DNA of 64,000 nt from Cydia pomonella (Eukaryota > Arthropoda > Insecta > Lepidoptera > Tortricidae). The notes under the pieces were generated by a model. It did no database searches. It saw nothing but the letters and a program-made list of their open reading frames with translations, and was not told the DNA's origin. Made by a program: the position numbers and the translations under genes. The number at the start of each line of letters is the position of its first letter. Within the stretch, counting starts at the first letter, position 1. The DNA is taken from assembly GCF_033807575.1 (NCBI RefSeq), contig NC_084708.1, positions 620,001 through 684,000 of the forward strand. The letters are read 5' to 3'. Of the stretch, positions 26,501 through 38,600 are shown piece after piece.

Positions 26501-29406
26501 TTGGGCTACTTCCTTGTCGTGGCACCCTGCTTCAATCAAAAATGTGACCTATTACTTGACAACAGAGTTCAGTTCTCACCGCTTACTGCTGGGTGTGCTG
26601 GTCCAGCACTGCTGGACAGTAGCTGATTTCTTTGTTCTAAAATTAAACTAGAGAGCATCAATGACGTAACAGGTCTACTAAACTTGGTTGATGCCGTGTT
26701 CGACCACTACTTTAGCTCTAAAATGTGCCCTAACTTTTGGCAATAGAGTTCAGATTTTACTTCCAGTTGCCGCCGGTTTATATACATTCTTAAATGTGGC
26801 TTATGCGTTGGCAATACAGTTCAGTTCTCACCGCTTACTGCTAGACAGCAGTTTAATTTCATGAACTAGCGCATCGATGACATCACAAGCATATTTGACT
26901 CTGTTGATTCCATGTTCGACTAGTTGCGATAGTGGCGCCCCGGCCTCAGTGTTTTCGCGTTTGCTCCACACGTATTCTTTTGAGAGGACCAGCTGTAAAA
27001 AAAGAAGGTAAAAGAAGAAGACATTTAAAATCCAGGAAATTGTAAATTAGTTTTGATGAGTTTCTGATTTTTCAAATTATCCAGTTTTTCGTGGGAATGC
27101 AGACGGTAGTGTTAGTAACACTCGGTTACAATGTCCGTAAAAAGCAAAACGGACAGAGGGTACACCATTATGGTATGTGATTGGGTAGACGAAAAATAAT
27201 CTTAATTAAAGCTCCTCAGTTCCTGCGTGAAAATAGTGCCTGTAATAGCGGAAACTAATAAAGTGTAAATGAAACCTTAGCTTCAAATAATATGGTCGTG
27301 TTTATCACGCATTATAATATATGATATAGCATCCAGTGCCCCAAAGCAACGAATGATTAATCTTCAACGTATATTAGTCACGTGATACGCCTGCTGTTTT
27401 CACATAAATCATTTATTTTCGTGGTAAAACTTACAAACTTACAAAAAAAGGACTAAAACATATTGACATTGTGTACCACGAAATAGGCTCGCCTCAGCAT
27501 AATGCTGACCTGACTGAAGGTAAGCGCTGATCTTCCGGCGAGACCATTTGTGAGCAACGGTACTGTACGGCATAGTCTCGTATAAATGAAGGCATCCACT
27601 TGCGACACATGGTAATATTATGGTTGTCTTACATCTTTGTTCTTCAGCAGCGCCTGGTTCTGGCTCTTGAAGTGCAGGAGCCACGCGGCCGCGTCCAGGG
27701 GTAAGTCGACGAAGCCCTCCCGTGTCGTTGAGTTCGCCATCTCCTTGTGGCGGGGGATGCGACGGAGCCATTCAGACACTGAATCATTGGAAAAAAAAAA
27801 CGATGGCTCATATAGCTCGCGAACTCGTACGCAAGTTTAGTTACATTGTAGACTCAGGTTACATCTAATTCAGCCGACCCGATCAAATAAGATCAATGCG
27901 GTGAACACCGTCTATAAGGGAAGACCATTTTCAAGGTCTTTCATCGCTTTAACTCTTGTGTCTGTACACATACTCCATCTACAGAAGATCGGTAGAGGAG
28001 AAGAAGTAAAGCTCTTCGTTTCTGACTATGTCTGAGCGATGTATACAAATATGAGAGTTGCATGGGTGTTCCAATTATTGTGAAAGTAAAATAAACTACT
28101 TTTTTTATATCAGTGTAAATAAGAAAGTGAGTATTTTGGATTAACTTACCCCAGGGCACATGGACAATAAGGTAGCCTTCAGTGTGAGCGTAGTGCAGGA
28201 GATGCGCCATAGTGAGGGACTTGCCGGAGCCTTTTTCACCATCTGATCAGCTAGCTCAGAAAAATACTGCCTTACGATTTTCTTACAAAAAAAAACAACA
28301 CACCTGTTTTGTGGCTACTCCTTACTGAATAATTAGTTGATGGTTGTTACCATAGATATTCTCAATATTGTTATAGAAATTCTATGTCAGACAGAGGAGG
28401 GGTTTCTCTATTAAAGTATATTTTAATGTGTTTTGAACTTATTGTCTGTCATATTAACAATATGGTCAGGTATCTTATTGTAGTAACGTGTACAGAGAAA
28501 TAAAAGAGATCCTAATATTGATCCTTGAGGGACACCAATCTGATGACTTGGTAACTAGAATTTCCTTAGCAGAGAACACTTTAGGTAAACGAACTTGACA
28601 ATAATTTTGATAATACTGCAAGCACTAGCCAGAGTAACCTAATACTAATACTTAACACTAGTACTTAGTTTATAAATTTTGATTCTGAGCTTTTTGGGTT
28701 CCATACCCAAAGGGTCAAACGGGACCCTATTACTGAGACTTCACTGTCCGTCCGTCCGTCTGTCACCAGGCTGTATCTCATGAACCATGATAGCTAGACA
28801 GTTGAAATTTTCACAGATGATGTATTTCTGTTGCCGCTATAAGAACAAATACTAAAAATAGAATAAAATAAATATTTAAGGGGGGCTCCCATACAACAAA
28901 CATAATTTTTTTGCCGTTTTTATAAATAATGGTACGGAACCCTTCGTGCGCGAGTCCGACTCGCACTTGCCCGGTTTTTTAGCAAATATATTAAGCTTCA
29001 TCTTATTGTTTTCAAAGGATACAAAGAACATATCTGATAACCGGTTTATCAAAATCCGTAGCCTTAATGCACTCCATAATATCAAGCGCCGGCTGCCGCA
29101 CCATAATACAAGTCTCTGTGAAAGTCTTGTTCTGCTTCTGGAAGCTCTTGGGGAACCCTCCCTGTCCGAACAGCTGCTTCACTACTTCGGGCTTGAGGGT
29201 GTAGAACATGCCGATTTGGTTGTCATTGTGTTGGGACTGTAAGAAAATTTGATAATAGTTTTTGTCTCTTGGCTTTCGTTCTCAATTTTAGTTATAATTT
29301 TATCGTGGATTAAAAAAAATCTTACTGGAGAAGCTTCGGAGGTTCTAAAGTTTACAGCCTGTGAGTAACGCCGGCAGAGATGTCTCCAGTTACGTGATAA
29401 CATCAT
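23555..29406 (-). CDS. DAP3: Small mitoribosomal subunit GTPase DAP3 (mS29)
   Basis: It is a GTP-binding protein of the mitochondrial small ribosomal subunit, also tied to apoptosis in animals. Eight exons join in phase: 29326-29406, 29023-29236, 28150-28242, 27633-27778, 26832-26992, 25080-25221, 23871-23963, 23555-23743, for 372 aa (human 398). The N-terminus is basic (MMLSRNWRHLCRRYSQAV), fitting a mitochondrial targeting sequence. The P-loop GEKGSGKS is at about residues 100-107, split over the exon 2/3 junction. Exon 5 has the family stretch EYVWSKRENTE and exon 8 FEHLDPFIPVEV. Degenerate copies of exon 5 lie in the intron after it. Its start is 465 bp downstream of the URI stop, on the same strand. 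Confidence 0.94.
24325..24500 (-). mobile_element. Hairpin MITE next to a tRNA-like SINE head
   Basis: 24338-24421 folds back imperfectly (gtgttgccttcctgtcacac with its near complement) and is related to the hairpin at 63018-63131. To its right, on the minus strand, a tRNA-like head has the B box GGTTCGATTCC. It lies in DAP3 intron 6. Confidence 0.5.
26140..26831 (-). pseudogene. Decayed tandem copies of DAP3 exon 5 with splice donor
   Basis: Directly after DAP3 exon 5 in transcript direction there are about 2.5 degenerate copies of it. The plus-strand marker GTTCAGTTCTCACCGCTTACTGCT (exon end plus donor) recurs with changes near 26257 and 26567; the true one is at about 26819. The internal marker gttgatgccgtgttcga (true exon: gttgattccatgttcga at about 26900) recurs near 26148, 26372 and 26689. 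Spacings are about 310 and 252 bp. The nearer copy keeps an intact donor (GTGAGA at 26579-26574); the farther copy has lost it. One copy holds a secondary 36-bp duplication (gatgacgtcacatacgcgta). No copy is open throughout. Confidence 0.75.
28385..28680 (-). mobile_element. LINE reverse transcriptase fragment
   Basis: The minus strand through about 28555-28470 reads GVPQGSILGSLLFL, reverse transcriptase motif 4. The remainder is frame-broken. It lies in DAP3 intron 2. Confidence 0.55.
28690..28980 (+). mobile_element. RTE-like lepidopteran repeat
   Basis: It starts with a gggttccatacccaaagggt-type end, includes ctgtccgtccgtccgtctgt, and ends tggtacggaacccttcgtgc, gcgagtccgactcgcacttg and a T run. 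The same family is at 33826-34184 plus 38535-38728 and at 55616-55806. Assigning it to RTE is a guess. It lies in DAP3 intron 2. Confidence 0.55.
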
Positions 29407-29870
29407 GAAAATGTACGAAGCGGTATTTGTATTATTTTCTAATTTAAAAATGCCTTTAATGTAACAACATAACCTACAAAAAAGGCTAATTGAACTGACA
29501 GCTCTAGTTGACAGCTATTGTTCGTCTAGAAATGAGTATATGCGAATCGTTCGGAAAAATGCTTAGTCATCACATGTTTTTGGCTGGTGTTCGAAAATCA
29601 CGAATCAATTTGTAATCAAATCAACCAAATTTGTTTCTAATATATTCGGACAAATTTTGCGATTGCATAGTAACGAAGCTTAATCGCTAGCATTATTAAA
29701 AATAAATAAATCTCCCAAATATTTCAATCAATCTACCCTCTGTTTTTAAAACTATTGTTATGCTAAAGTATACTCCAGCAAAAGATAGGGACAAGTATTA
29801 TATTTGTATGTAATAAAACAGAAAATATGCTAAAAAGTTATTTAATTTCATTGTATTTGCAATTTTTACA

Positions 29871-32127
29871 TTATTTGAGATTTTGCTGTCTCCGTTTCTT
29901 AAATAAGCTCATAGGCCTCTTATCGCCACTCTCAAATTTGTTATCATTCTCATCCACTTTTTCAACTACATCATTAACAACAATGGTCTTATTCAACTTC
30001 CGATTGTCCTCTGCTTCCTGAAAGTCAACTACTTTAGTCCTCTTCTCATTTCGAGGCCCACATGGTGACAAGTCTCTTTCATACTTTGATTTCTTCAAAA
30101 TAGACGTGGTATTTGTAAATGAGCTAGCAAAAGCTTCATAAATATCACTAGGCTTTATAATTCCTTTCTCCTTATCATAAGGTGTAGTGTCTGGCTCTGT
30201 TTCAGAATGCATGAATGCTAATTCCAATGTTTCACTGTCATCTTCATCAGCAAAAGACACACGTCTTTTTATTTTAACTGCTGGCTTCAATGAATGTTCT
30301 TCTTCAGATTCCTCATCAGCTTCTTCAACATCTTCATTTTGGAGAATGTCATCTAATCTGTAAAACAAATATTAATGATTGCGAATTACAAAATGCATTA
30401 AATACTTCAGAATATACTTTGTAAATTTCTATATGTATGTACATCATATAAGATTCATAAGGTTACTAATAAACTGAATGCACAATTACCACCACTCTAA
30501 AAAAATAATCAAACCTCCATGTGCTAGCAACCCTAATAAACACTTCTTGGCAAATCGTGTAGTTAATGTGTGGAACTCTCTACCAGAAACTGTTATTAGT
30601 GCACTGTTGGTGAACTCTTTCAAAAATAGATTATTTACACATTTAAGAACTTTAAAAAGTGCAAAATAAACACAAGTGCTGCGATATACATGCATCAGCT
30701 CCAAAGCTGCTAGTGTATCAAATAAAATAATAAATAAATAATAAATGAACACTACATTAATAACAAAATGTTTACCTATCCATTTCATCCTCCACCTCCT
30801 CTAATTGTTCCATTTCATCCAATCTTGATAAAATATCCTTTTCAGTTTGGCTAGGAGCAGTTTCTTTATTCTTCAAATCAGTTAGTTTCTCCTTCAATTC
30901 ATTTTGTCTATCAATTACTTGTTTTAAAAGTTCCATTTTATCATCATCTTTATGAGCTTCCTTTTCTTTTAAGATTTTATTATTTTTAGATTCTAAATTT
31001 CTTGTTGCAAGCTTTTCCTTCACATCACTAATAACTTGTTTTTGCACATCTCCTTCATGTGTATCTGTTTCTATATTATTATTGTGTCCTCTTTTCAATT
31101 TATTAACATTTCTTTCACTAGTTATATGCAGTTTTGCCATTTCTTCTTCCAATTCCTCTTGTAACTCTAGTTCCTCAAGTCTGTTCCATAGTTCCTCATC
31201 ATCCACCTCTTCCTTAGTTTCCTCAGTCTTGTTTCTCTGTTTGTACTGCCTCATGTTCTCCCGGTGTTTCTCCCTCCATTTTAAATCTTCCTCTTCAGTA
31301 AATTCTTCTATTATTTCTTGTCCTTGATCTTTTAATACATTTTCAGCACCAAATTGGACCTGATTTTGAATGTATTCTCTTTCCTTTTGCAGTACTTCGA
31401 CTTTAGATTCTGCATCTGAAAAATGTGAGCTAATGTTAATTAAGATTAATTAAGCATATCATGTTAAGTTAGAAAAACTTACTGTAATAAAAATATGATT
31501 TAGAAAAAGGTATGAAATTTCTACCCCCAGCAAACAATGGTAATGAAATATTAAATGTCAATAGTTATATTAGCTATCAGATATATTCTGAAAATAACAG
31601 GGATGACATGAGCTTAAGATAAGCTACCCTGCTCATATTGACCATTTACAATCGCTTTAAAATGTGGTGGCCAAAGTTAGGAAGGGAGGCCAATGTTTAA
31701 ACCGATGTGTAATTTAAAATTGGTAGGAATTAGATGAAGTCAAAACAAGCATACAGGTTTTTCTTGCCAAGTGCTACCTACCTTTAATTCTATGTTGTCG
31801 AAGCACTTCTGCCTGAGACAGCGAGCATTTAACAAAGTAGTCAGCGCCCAGAGCAACAGTAACTTCATTGGTATGTTTCAAAACACCTCTAAAGAATACC
31901 TTGCTGCCCACTGGAACCAACGCCGGGACTTTCAACTTGTCTGCATACACACTAAAATTTAGTGTCCTCAAAGTATGCAGATAATTCTCCCAGAAACGCA
32001 GGTTTTCCTCATTTTTTGCTAAGCTCTGAAACATAACGTATACAATCAGCAAAGTACTGTTTTCTAAACTGCGTAAAAGTTCAAGAAAGTTTTTTACCTT
32101 ATAGTATATATCTGATAAAATGTTCAT
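29871..32127 (-). CDS. URI1: Unconventional prefoldin RPB5 interactor (URI)
   Basis: It is a prefoldin-like scaffold of the R2TP/prefoldin-like complex that helps assemble RNA polymerases and binds RPB5 and PP1. Four exons join in phase: 32098-32127, 31782-32025, 30776-31415, 29871-30357, for 466 aa (human about 535). Exons 1-2 hold the prefoldin alpha-type domain (NLRFWENYLHTLRTL... VPALVPVGSKVFFRG). Exon 3 is a long charged coiled coil rich in E and K. Exon 4 carries an acidic stretch, the sequence KRRVSFADED with a PP1-docking RVSF at residues 337-340, and the C-terminal box RPMSLFKKRRQ. It is divergent from NBAS. Intron 3 contains a LINE tail. Confidence 0.88.
30478..30745 (+). mobile_element. 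5'-truncated LINE 3' end in URI intron 3
   Basis: The plus frame reads HFLANRVVNVWNSLPETVIS and LVNSFKNRLFTHL, a LINE ORF2 tail, then a 3' UTR (gcatcagctccaaagctgct) and an (AATAAATA) tail. The same 3' UTR is on the minus strand at 63945-64000. Confidence 0.7.
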
Positions 32128-32691
32128 GGTTTATCGGTTATAGTCAAAACACGGATAATAACAGTCAGAGTATACACAATATAAAACTAACAACACGATT
32201 TTACGGTATTCTGTTGTTGTTTTAGCATAATTAACCTACAAATAAATGGAGGAAATAACGTCTCAACGTCTGACAAACTGACATTTAGAGAGGGTATAGT
32301 TTCAAAAAGGATAATCTCAAGTTAAAATCAAAATATTATATATTCTATTTTTTTTTTTTGTATGAATTGCATGTTTGACTATATTCATAGATTTTGATGT
32401 GAGCCTATATTTAACTTCAAAAATATCAAAATTTGTTAATATTATGAATACATTTTCTTCAAATGTAATTAAAACCTTGGATAAAATAAAAAAGCACATT
32501 AGTTACTACGGGTTTTGAACAAGCCCTTCAGGACAATCACAACGTCAATACTTTTCTGTCACTGTCAAAAACATACGTTCAATATCGTGAACACTGAAAT
32601 ATTTTCAATTTTGTTAAATATTTCAGTGTAATATGGCATACAAATCATCGTTACCCATTTGAACAGTTTATTAGTATCAAATAGCTTCACA
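32128..32691. promoter_or_regulatory. Divergent promoter interval, URI / NBAS
   Basis: The two start codons face away from each other 564 bp apart. The interval must hold both transcription starts. No core element could be assigned. Confidence 0.45.
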
Positions 32692-35600
32692 ATGGAAGAA
32701 AACAAGTCCATTTTACACGAATTGTACGTGTTTTCTGAATGGAAACCAGAACCCGAATACATCGTAAGTTTTCTCATTTTATTGTCTCTAAATATTAGCT
32801 TAGTGTTATATTATAGTGATTGTGGAATGTTTCACGTACATTAATTTTTCGTTACTAGTAAATAAATCGGTGTTTCACAGCAAAAACCGGATAATATTCT
32901 TCCGGAAAATATATCAGCTCTCTGGCGATGGCTGAAGTTTTTCGGACCTAAAAAGAGCCTTATTGACAGCATAGCAGCGTAAGTTTCTTAATATGTTAAT
33001 ATAATGCTCAATTACATTGAATAACATAAGTTTTAAACAGCTAATTTCTTTCTAATAATGTATTTCAATAAAATTTTAGATGCAAGGAAAGACAACAGAA
33101 GTGGCACATAGCGCTCGGGGACGAAGGCAAGGTGATTGCAGTCCTGACTGATAATATTCTGGAGATCAGGACCAAGCGCTCCGAGTATGCCACCATAGCA
33201 GCTCGGACTACAGGTGAGATAGAGATTTCCCAATATTAGGGAGAGGAGAATGTAACAAATGAGGACTGAATGAAGAATGACTGGTAATAGAAATAAAATG
33301 TTAAACATATATTAAATTTAAAATAGTGTCAACAATATAATGAGTGATATGTTCTCTATGGTGCAATAACTGTAGCCTACGAGGGTTGATTATATACTTA
33401 ATTTACTCTTTGGGTTGATTGAAAATTTTGTGGCCTGGTCAATATAAAAAAAAACTTTTTTCTGCTGCCATTTTGAACTGTCATTATTCAACTGGCTAGT
33501 TATCTTCCACCAGGACAATGCACGTCTTCACCTTCACACGTCACTAAAATCGATGGCGGAGATTGCCAAATGTGGGTTTGAATTATTGCCCCACTTACAC
33601 AATATTCAGCCGATTTAGCACCATCGGACTTTAAAAAAAAATATGGGTGGTATGAAATTTTCCGAGGTCCAAGCTGAGGTGAGGATGCCTATTTTGAAGA
33701 TCTGGAGGAAAGCTTCTTCAAAAGTGGTGTAATGGCTCTGGAATCCAGATGGGACAAGTGCATTGAACTTGACAGGGACTATGTAAAAATATACTAATTG
33801 ATTTAAAAGTCTCTGTTTCGTTTTTTAGGGTTCCATAGCCAAATGGCAAAAAACGGAACCCTTATAGATTCGTCATGTCCGTCTGTCTGTCCGATTATGT
33901 CACAGCCACTTTTTTCCGAAACTATAAGAGCTATACTGTTCAAACTTGGGAAGTAGATGTATTCTATGAATCTCGCATTAAGATTTTTACACAAAAATAG
34001 AAAAAAAACAATAAATTTTGGGGGTTTCCCCATACTTGGAACTGAAACTCAAAAAATATTTTTTCTTCAAACCCATACGTGTGGGGTATCTATGTCTAGG
34101 TCTTTAAAAATGATATTGAGGTTTCTAATATCATTTTTTTCTAAACTGAATAGTTTGTGCGAGAGACACTTTCAAAGTGGCAAAGGAATGCGGGTGATCA
34201 CCGCAATAGCATCGCTTTGTTAGAGCTCCCGACAAATCAACCTAAAATAAATATAAGAACCGCGATAACCAACCAGTGAAATATACCAAACTCTTCCGGA
34301 GGAAAAGACCTATCTACTAGTGAGAGCAGTTTTCTAATATATCGAGTACCTTTGAAGAAATTACAGTGTTAAGTTTTAAAAATATCGTTAGCAAGCACGG
34401 CCAACGGCCGGCAGTGGTTGAGAGTTCAGTGACCCGTGAACTTCGCGCATCTCCGTCACCGATCGGCCGACATTGCAAAGCACAGCACAAGTAACAGCGC
34501 CAGAGTCGAGCTGCGTTACGCACACCCTGCCATCGAGTGAGTCATCTTATACGTTATCTTGTTCACATCTGCGCTCTGCGCTGCACTTGCTAAAATGAAA
34601 TGCAAAGCATGCGATGACGCTATTAATCACCTGGAAATACTTAATTGTGTTGCTTGCAATGGCTGTTACCACTACAAGTGCTTGAACATCACAACAGCGC
34701 AATACATGGCAAAAAATTATGAATTAAAACGCATTTGGCATTGTGATGTTTGTACGAACATGACAGCAGGCGGAGAAACGATGACACACCTGTACGATCA
34801 CACATCCCCTCGTCCCTGAATGAAACTACCATGTCTGTAGATGACCTACTGGTTCTTGAAGGGGACGCAGGAGGCGACACGTTAAATAAAACACAGATAC
34901 ATAATACTTCTAGTAGCGAAGAAATTACATTATCAAGCATTAATGCGTTGCTAACGGCCAACAATAAATCCTTAATCAGCAATATGAACACCGCAATACA
35001 AACACAAATAAACCTAGCATTTAACCAGTTTAACAAGGAGATTTCCCAGAACTTTACACAAGTGTGGGCTGAACAACAAAAATGTACAACAAAAATCGAT
35101 GATATCAGTAAACAAATCCAATCACTCGAAGCAGAAAATTTCATATTAAAATCTGAGCTCAGGAATCTTGAGAACCGTCTATCTAGCCTAGCGAAGAATA
35201 CACCAGACAATGCACAAAATAATAATAAGAAAATTGTATTATATGGACTGAGCGAACACCACCATGAAACGCAGGACGATTTATACGGCCGTGTCACCGA
35301 TGTTTTCTATGATATTCTAGGAGTCAATGTTAACACATATCTTGAAGATGTGAACAGAATTGGGAAGCGAGGTCCTCGCCGTCCCCTCGTTATCGAGTTC
35401 ATGAGTAAAAGGATGGCAAATTATATCCTAGAGAACTCTTTTAGTTTCAAGAACACCGGCATTACTATCTCTGCATACCTAGATAACAAGGCCCTAGAGG
35501 AACGAAAAAACGTTAAGAGAAATAATGCTAGATGCGCGTAAATGTGGGAAATATGCAGTGATTAGACACAATAGATTATTCATCGAAGGGCAAGAGCATC

Positions 35601-38600
35601 GAAGCCAGCAGTATAGGCCACAGCAACAGCAACGAATTCCAGATCCAAACACAAATACAAGTTCCCTAACATCAACAGCGACCCAAACCATAGATGCTGA
35701 AATCGGCGCTATAGCGCTATCGGTGCCCGAACATTCTTCGTCGAATACCAGTCCTAATCCAAATAATCCATCGACGCCACTTTTTCGTACCTAAAAACAA
35801 TAACAAAATGAATATACTATTCCAAAATATGCAGAGCCTAAAAAACAAAACCCATATACTGGAATCATTTTTAACAAATAAAGACTATCAAGTACTATGT
35901 TTAACTGAAACCTGGATATCGGAGCAACAAAAGGATGTAATCCAGATCGAAGGTTATGAATTTGCAGCGGCGTACTATCGGAGCGAGCGACCGGGCGGAG
36001 GAGTGGCGATTCTAGTACAGGACGGTATCGATTATATTGAAAGAACAGACATTTCAGAATTATCTATCGAGTATATAGTTGAATGCTGTGCGGTTGAAAT
36101 CACGCTATATAACATGTGTATAATTAATATATATAGAGCAGATAGGAATAAAATTATCAAGTAACGACGTAAACCAAAATTACAACAATTTTCATAACAA
36201 AATTCAAGAATTGCTCAATAAATATATCCCGCTAAAACGTATAAAAATAACATGTAAAAACAATAAATCGCCATGGTTGACTGTCGGGCTAAAAATAGCA
36301 TGTAAAAATAAAAGATTCCTTAGGATTGCCAGAAATCACACAAAAAACAAAGAATTCATATCTTATTACAGGAATTATGAGAAAATTTTAAAAAAAATGT
36401 GTGCAATCGTCCAAAAAGTTAACTTTTATAAAACAAATGAAACAATCAAGTAATAAAATTAAATCCATGTGGAATATCATAAAAAACACTACATCTCAAA
36501 ACAAAATTTCTAAACACAAAAATATAAACATAAAAATCGGTGATTATGTTGTAGAAACGCCCAACCAAATAGCAAGGACTCTCAACGAATACTTTGCATC
36601 AGTAGGTGAGTCATCTCCGGCAGGTAGCAGTGCCGGCGCGAACGCTCCTACACAAGCGGCCGGCCGCCCCGTCATTATACCCACAATAAACTCAATAATG
36701 ATTAGCGAAGTAACCGAGCGCGAAATTACTACACTAATGCGACAAATGAAAAATCGAACTAGTTCGGGCATAGACGACATTCCGTCGATACTGATTAAAT
36801 TATGCACTACTGAATTGGCGACCCCGCTTAAGTTTTTAATAAACCAATCTTTTTGCGAAGGAGTATTTCCGGAACTGTTGAAGATCTCAAAAATTAAACC
36901 TATCTTAAAACCGGGCGGTAAAGAAAACGATCCAAGCCAATATAGGCCTATTGCACTTTTACCGACCTTCTCTAAACTATTTGAAAAAGCCATGAACATA
37001 CGAATTTATAACTTTTTTGAAAAATATCAGATTTTTGACAAAAATCAATTCGGCTTCAGGAAACAACATTCGACGACTCTTGCGATCTACAATTACGTTC
37101 AGGAAATACTTAATTATCTAAACTCAAAAAAATATGCTGTAGGGCTACTCCTGGACATGTCCAAAGCCTATGATCGTGTCTCCCATAATATTCTACTTCG
37201 GAAACTATACGACATGGGCATCCGCGGAAACGCTCATAAATGGTTCAAGTCATATTTACAAAATCGCAAACAGTGCGTACAAATTGATTGGTTTTATAAA
37301 AATACGGGTGTAGTAAAGGCGATAACCTCACCAATGCGAGCCACGACCTGCTCAATTCCTCAAGGAAGCGTGATCGGATGTGTCCTATTTCTGGCATATA
37401 TCAACGATTTACCAAAAATTATGGAATGCAAATGTGTGATGTTTGCGGATGATGTCTCCTTGCTACTAAATTGCGCGGATAGTACCGAGTGTAACGAACG
37501 CTTGCCACAAATCACAGAAACCATAACGGAGTGGCTTTCAGATCACAATCTTGAAATAAATTTAAAGAAAACTAAAATAATCCAATTCAGGCCTATCCAA
37601 AAAAAAACCACTGCAAATGACATTACAAACAAAAAACGAAATTATAGAGGAAGTAAATGAATTTAAATTACTAGGAATTAAAATAGATACAAGTTTAAAC
37701 TGGAAATCACATATTCAAAATATAAAATCAAAGTTATCGAGCTTTATATATGCGTTAAGTGTGCTAAAGGTCAACACTGACTTGGAAACCGCTCTGTCAG
37801 CATATTTTGCGTTTGCGCACGCAAGGCTCCAGTACGGTGTGATTCTGTGGGGGGCCAGCACTGATGTCCACCAACTATTCCTGTTGCAGAAGAAATGTAT
37901 TCGCATACTTACCAACACGCATATACCAGATAGTTGTCGACCGCACTTCGCTGCATTAAATATTCTCACGTTGCCCTCCATATATATATTGGAAGCGGCA
38001 CTCTTTGTTAGGAATAATTCGCATCTTTTCACAAAAAAAGTAATTAACTCGCAAAGAAGGAAAAAATGATAAAATTGAAATACAACTACCCCCAACAAAA
38101 TTAGAAATGTTTAAAAAAGGCCCTTACTACCGATGCATTCTTATCGCAAACAAACTACCCGAAAAAATAATAAACGAAATGGAAGACACGGTGTTCAAAA
38201 TGGAACTAAAAAATTTGCTCCTCAAAAAATGTTATTATTCCATAGACGAGTACCTGAATGATGAATCTTTGCCCAAATAAAATTATGTATAATAATAATA
38301 AATTATATTAAATATGTTTTTAATATAGTTAATGATAATTTGAATTTAATATAAATAATACTAATTAATATTAATTTTATGTACATATGTGCATGCACCT
38401 CCTAGTTTTAGTGTAGTTTAAGATATACTTGCTGTGCCCTAACAGGGTTCATGTGTGAACTTGCCCTAATGTAATACCTGTTATGTACCACATGATTAAT
38501 ATGCAATAAATAAATAATAATAATAATAATAAAATGTGTCCCCCCCCCCCGTAACTTCTAAAATAACAGAATGAAAAATCTAAAAAAAATGTATGATATA

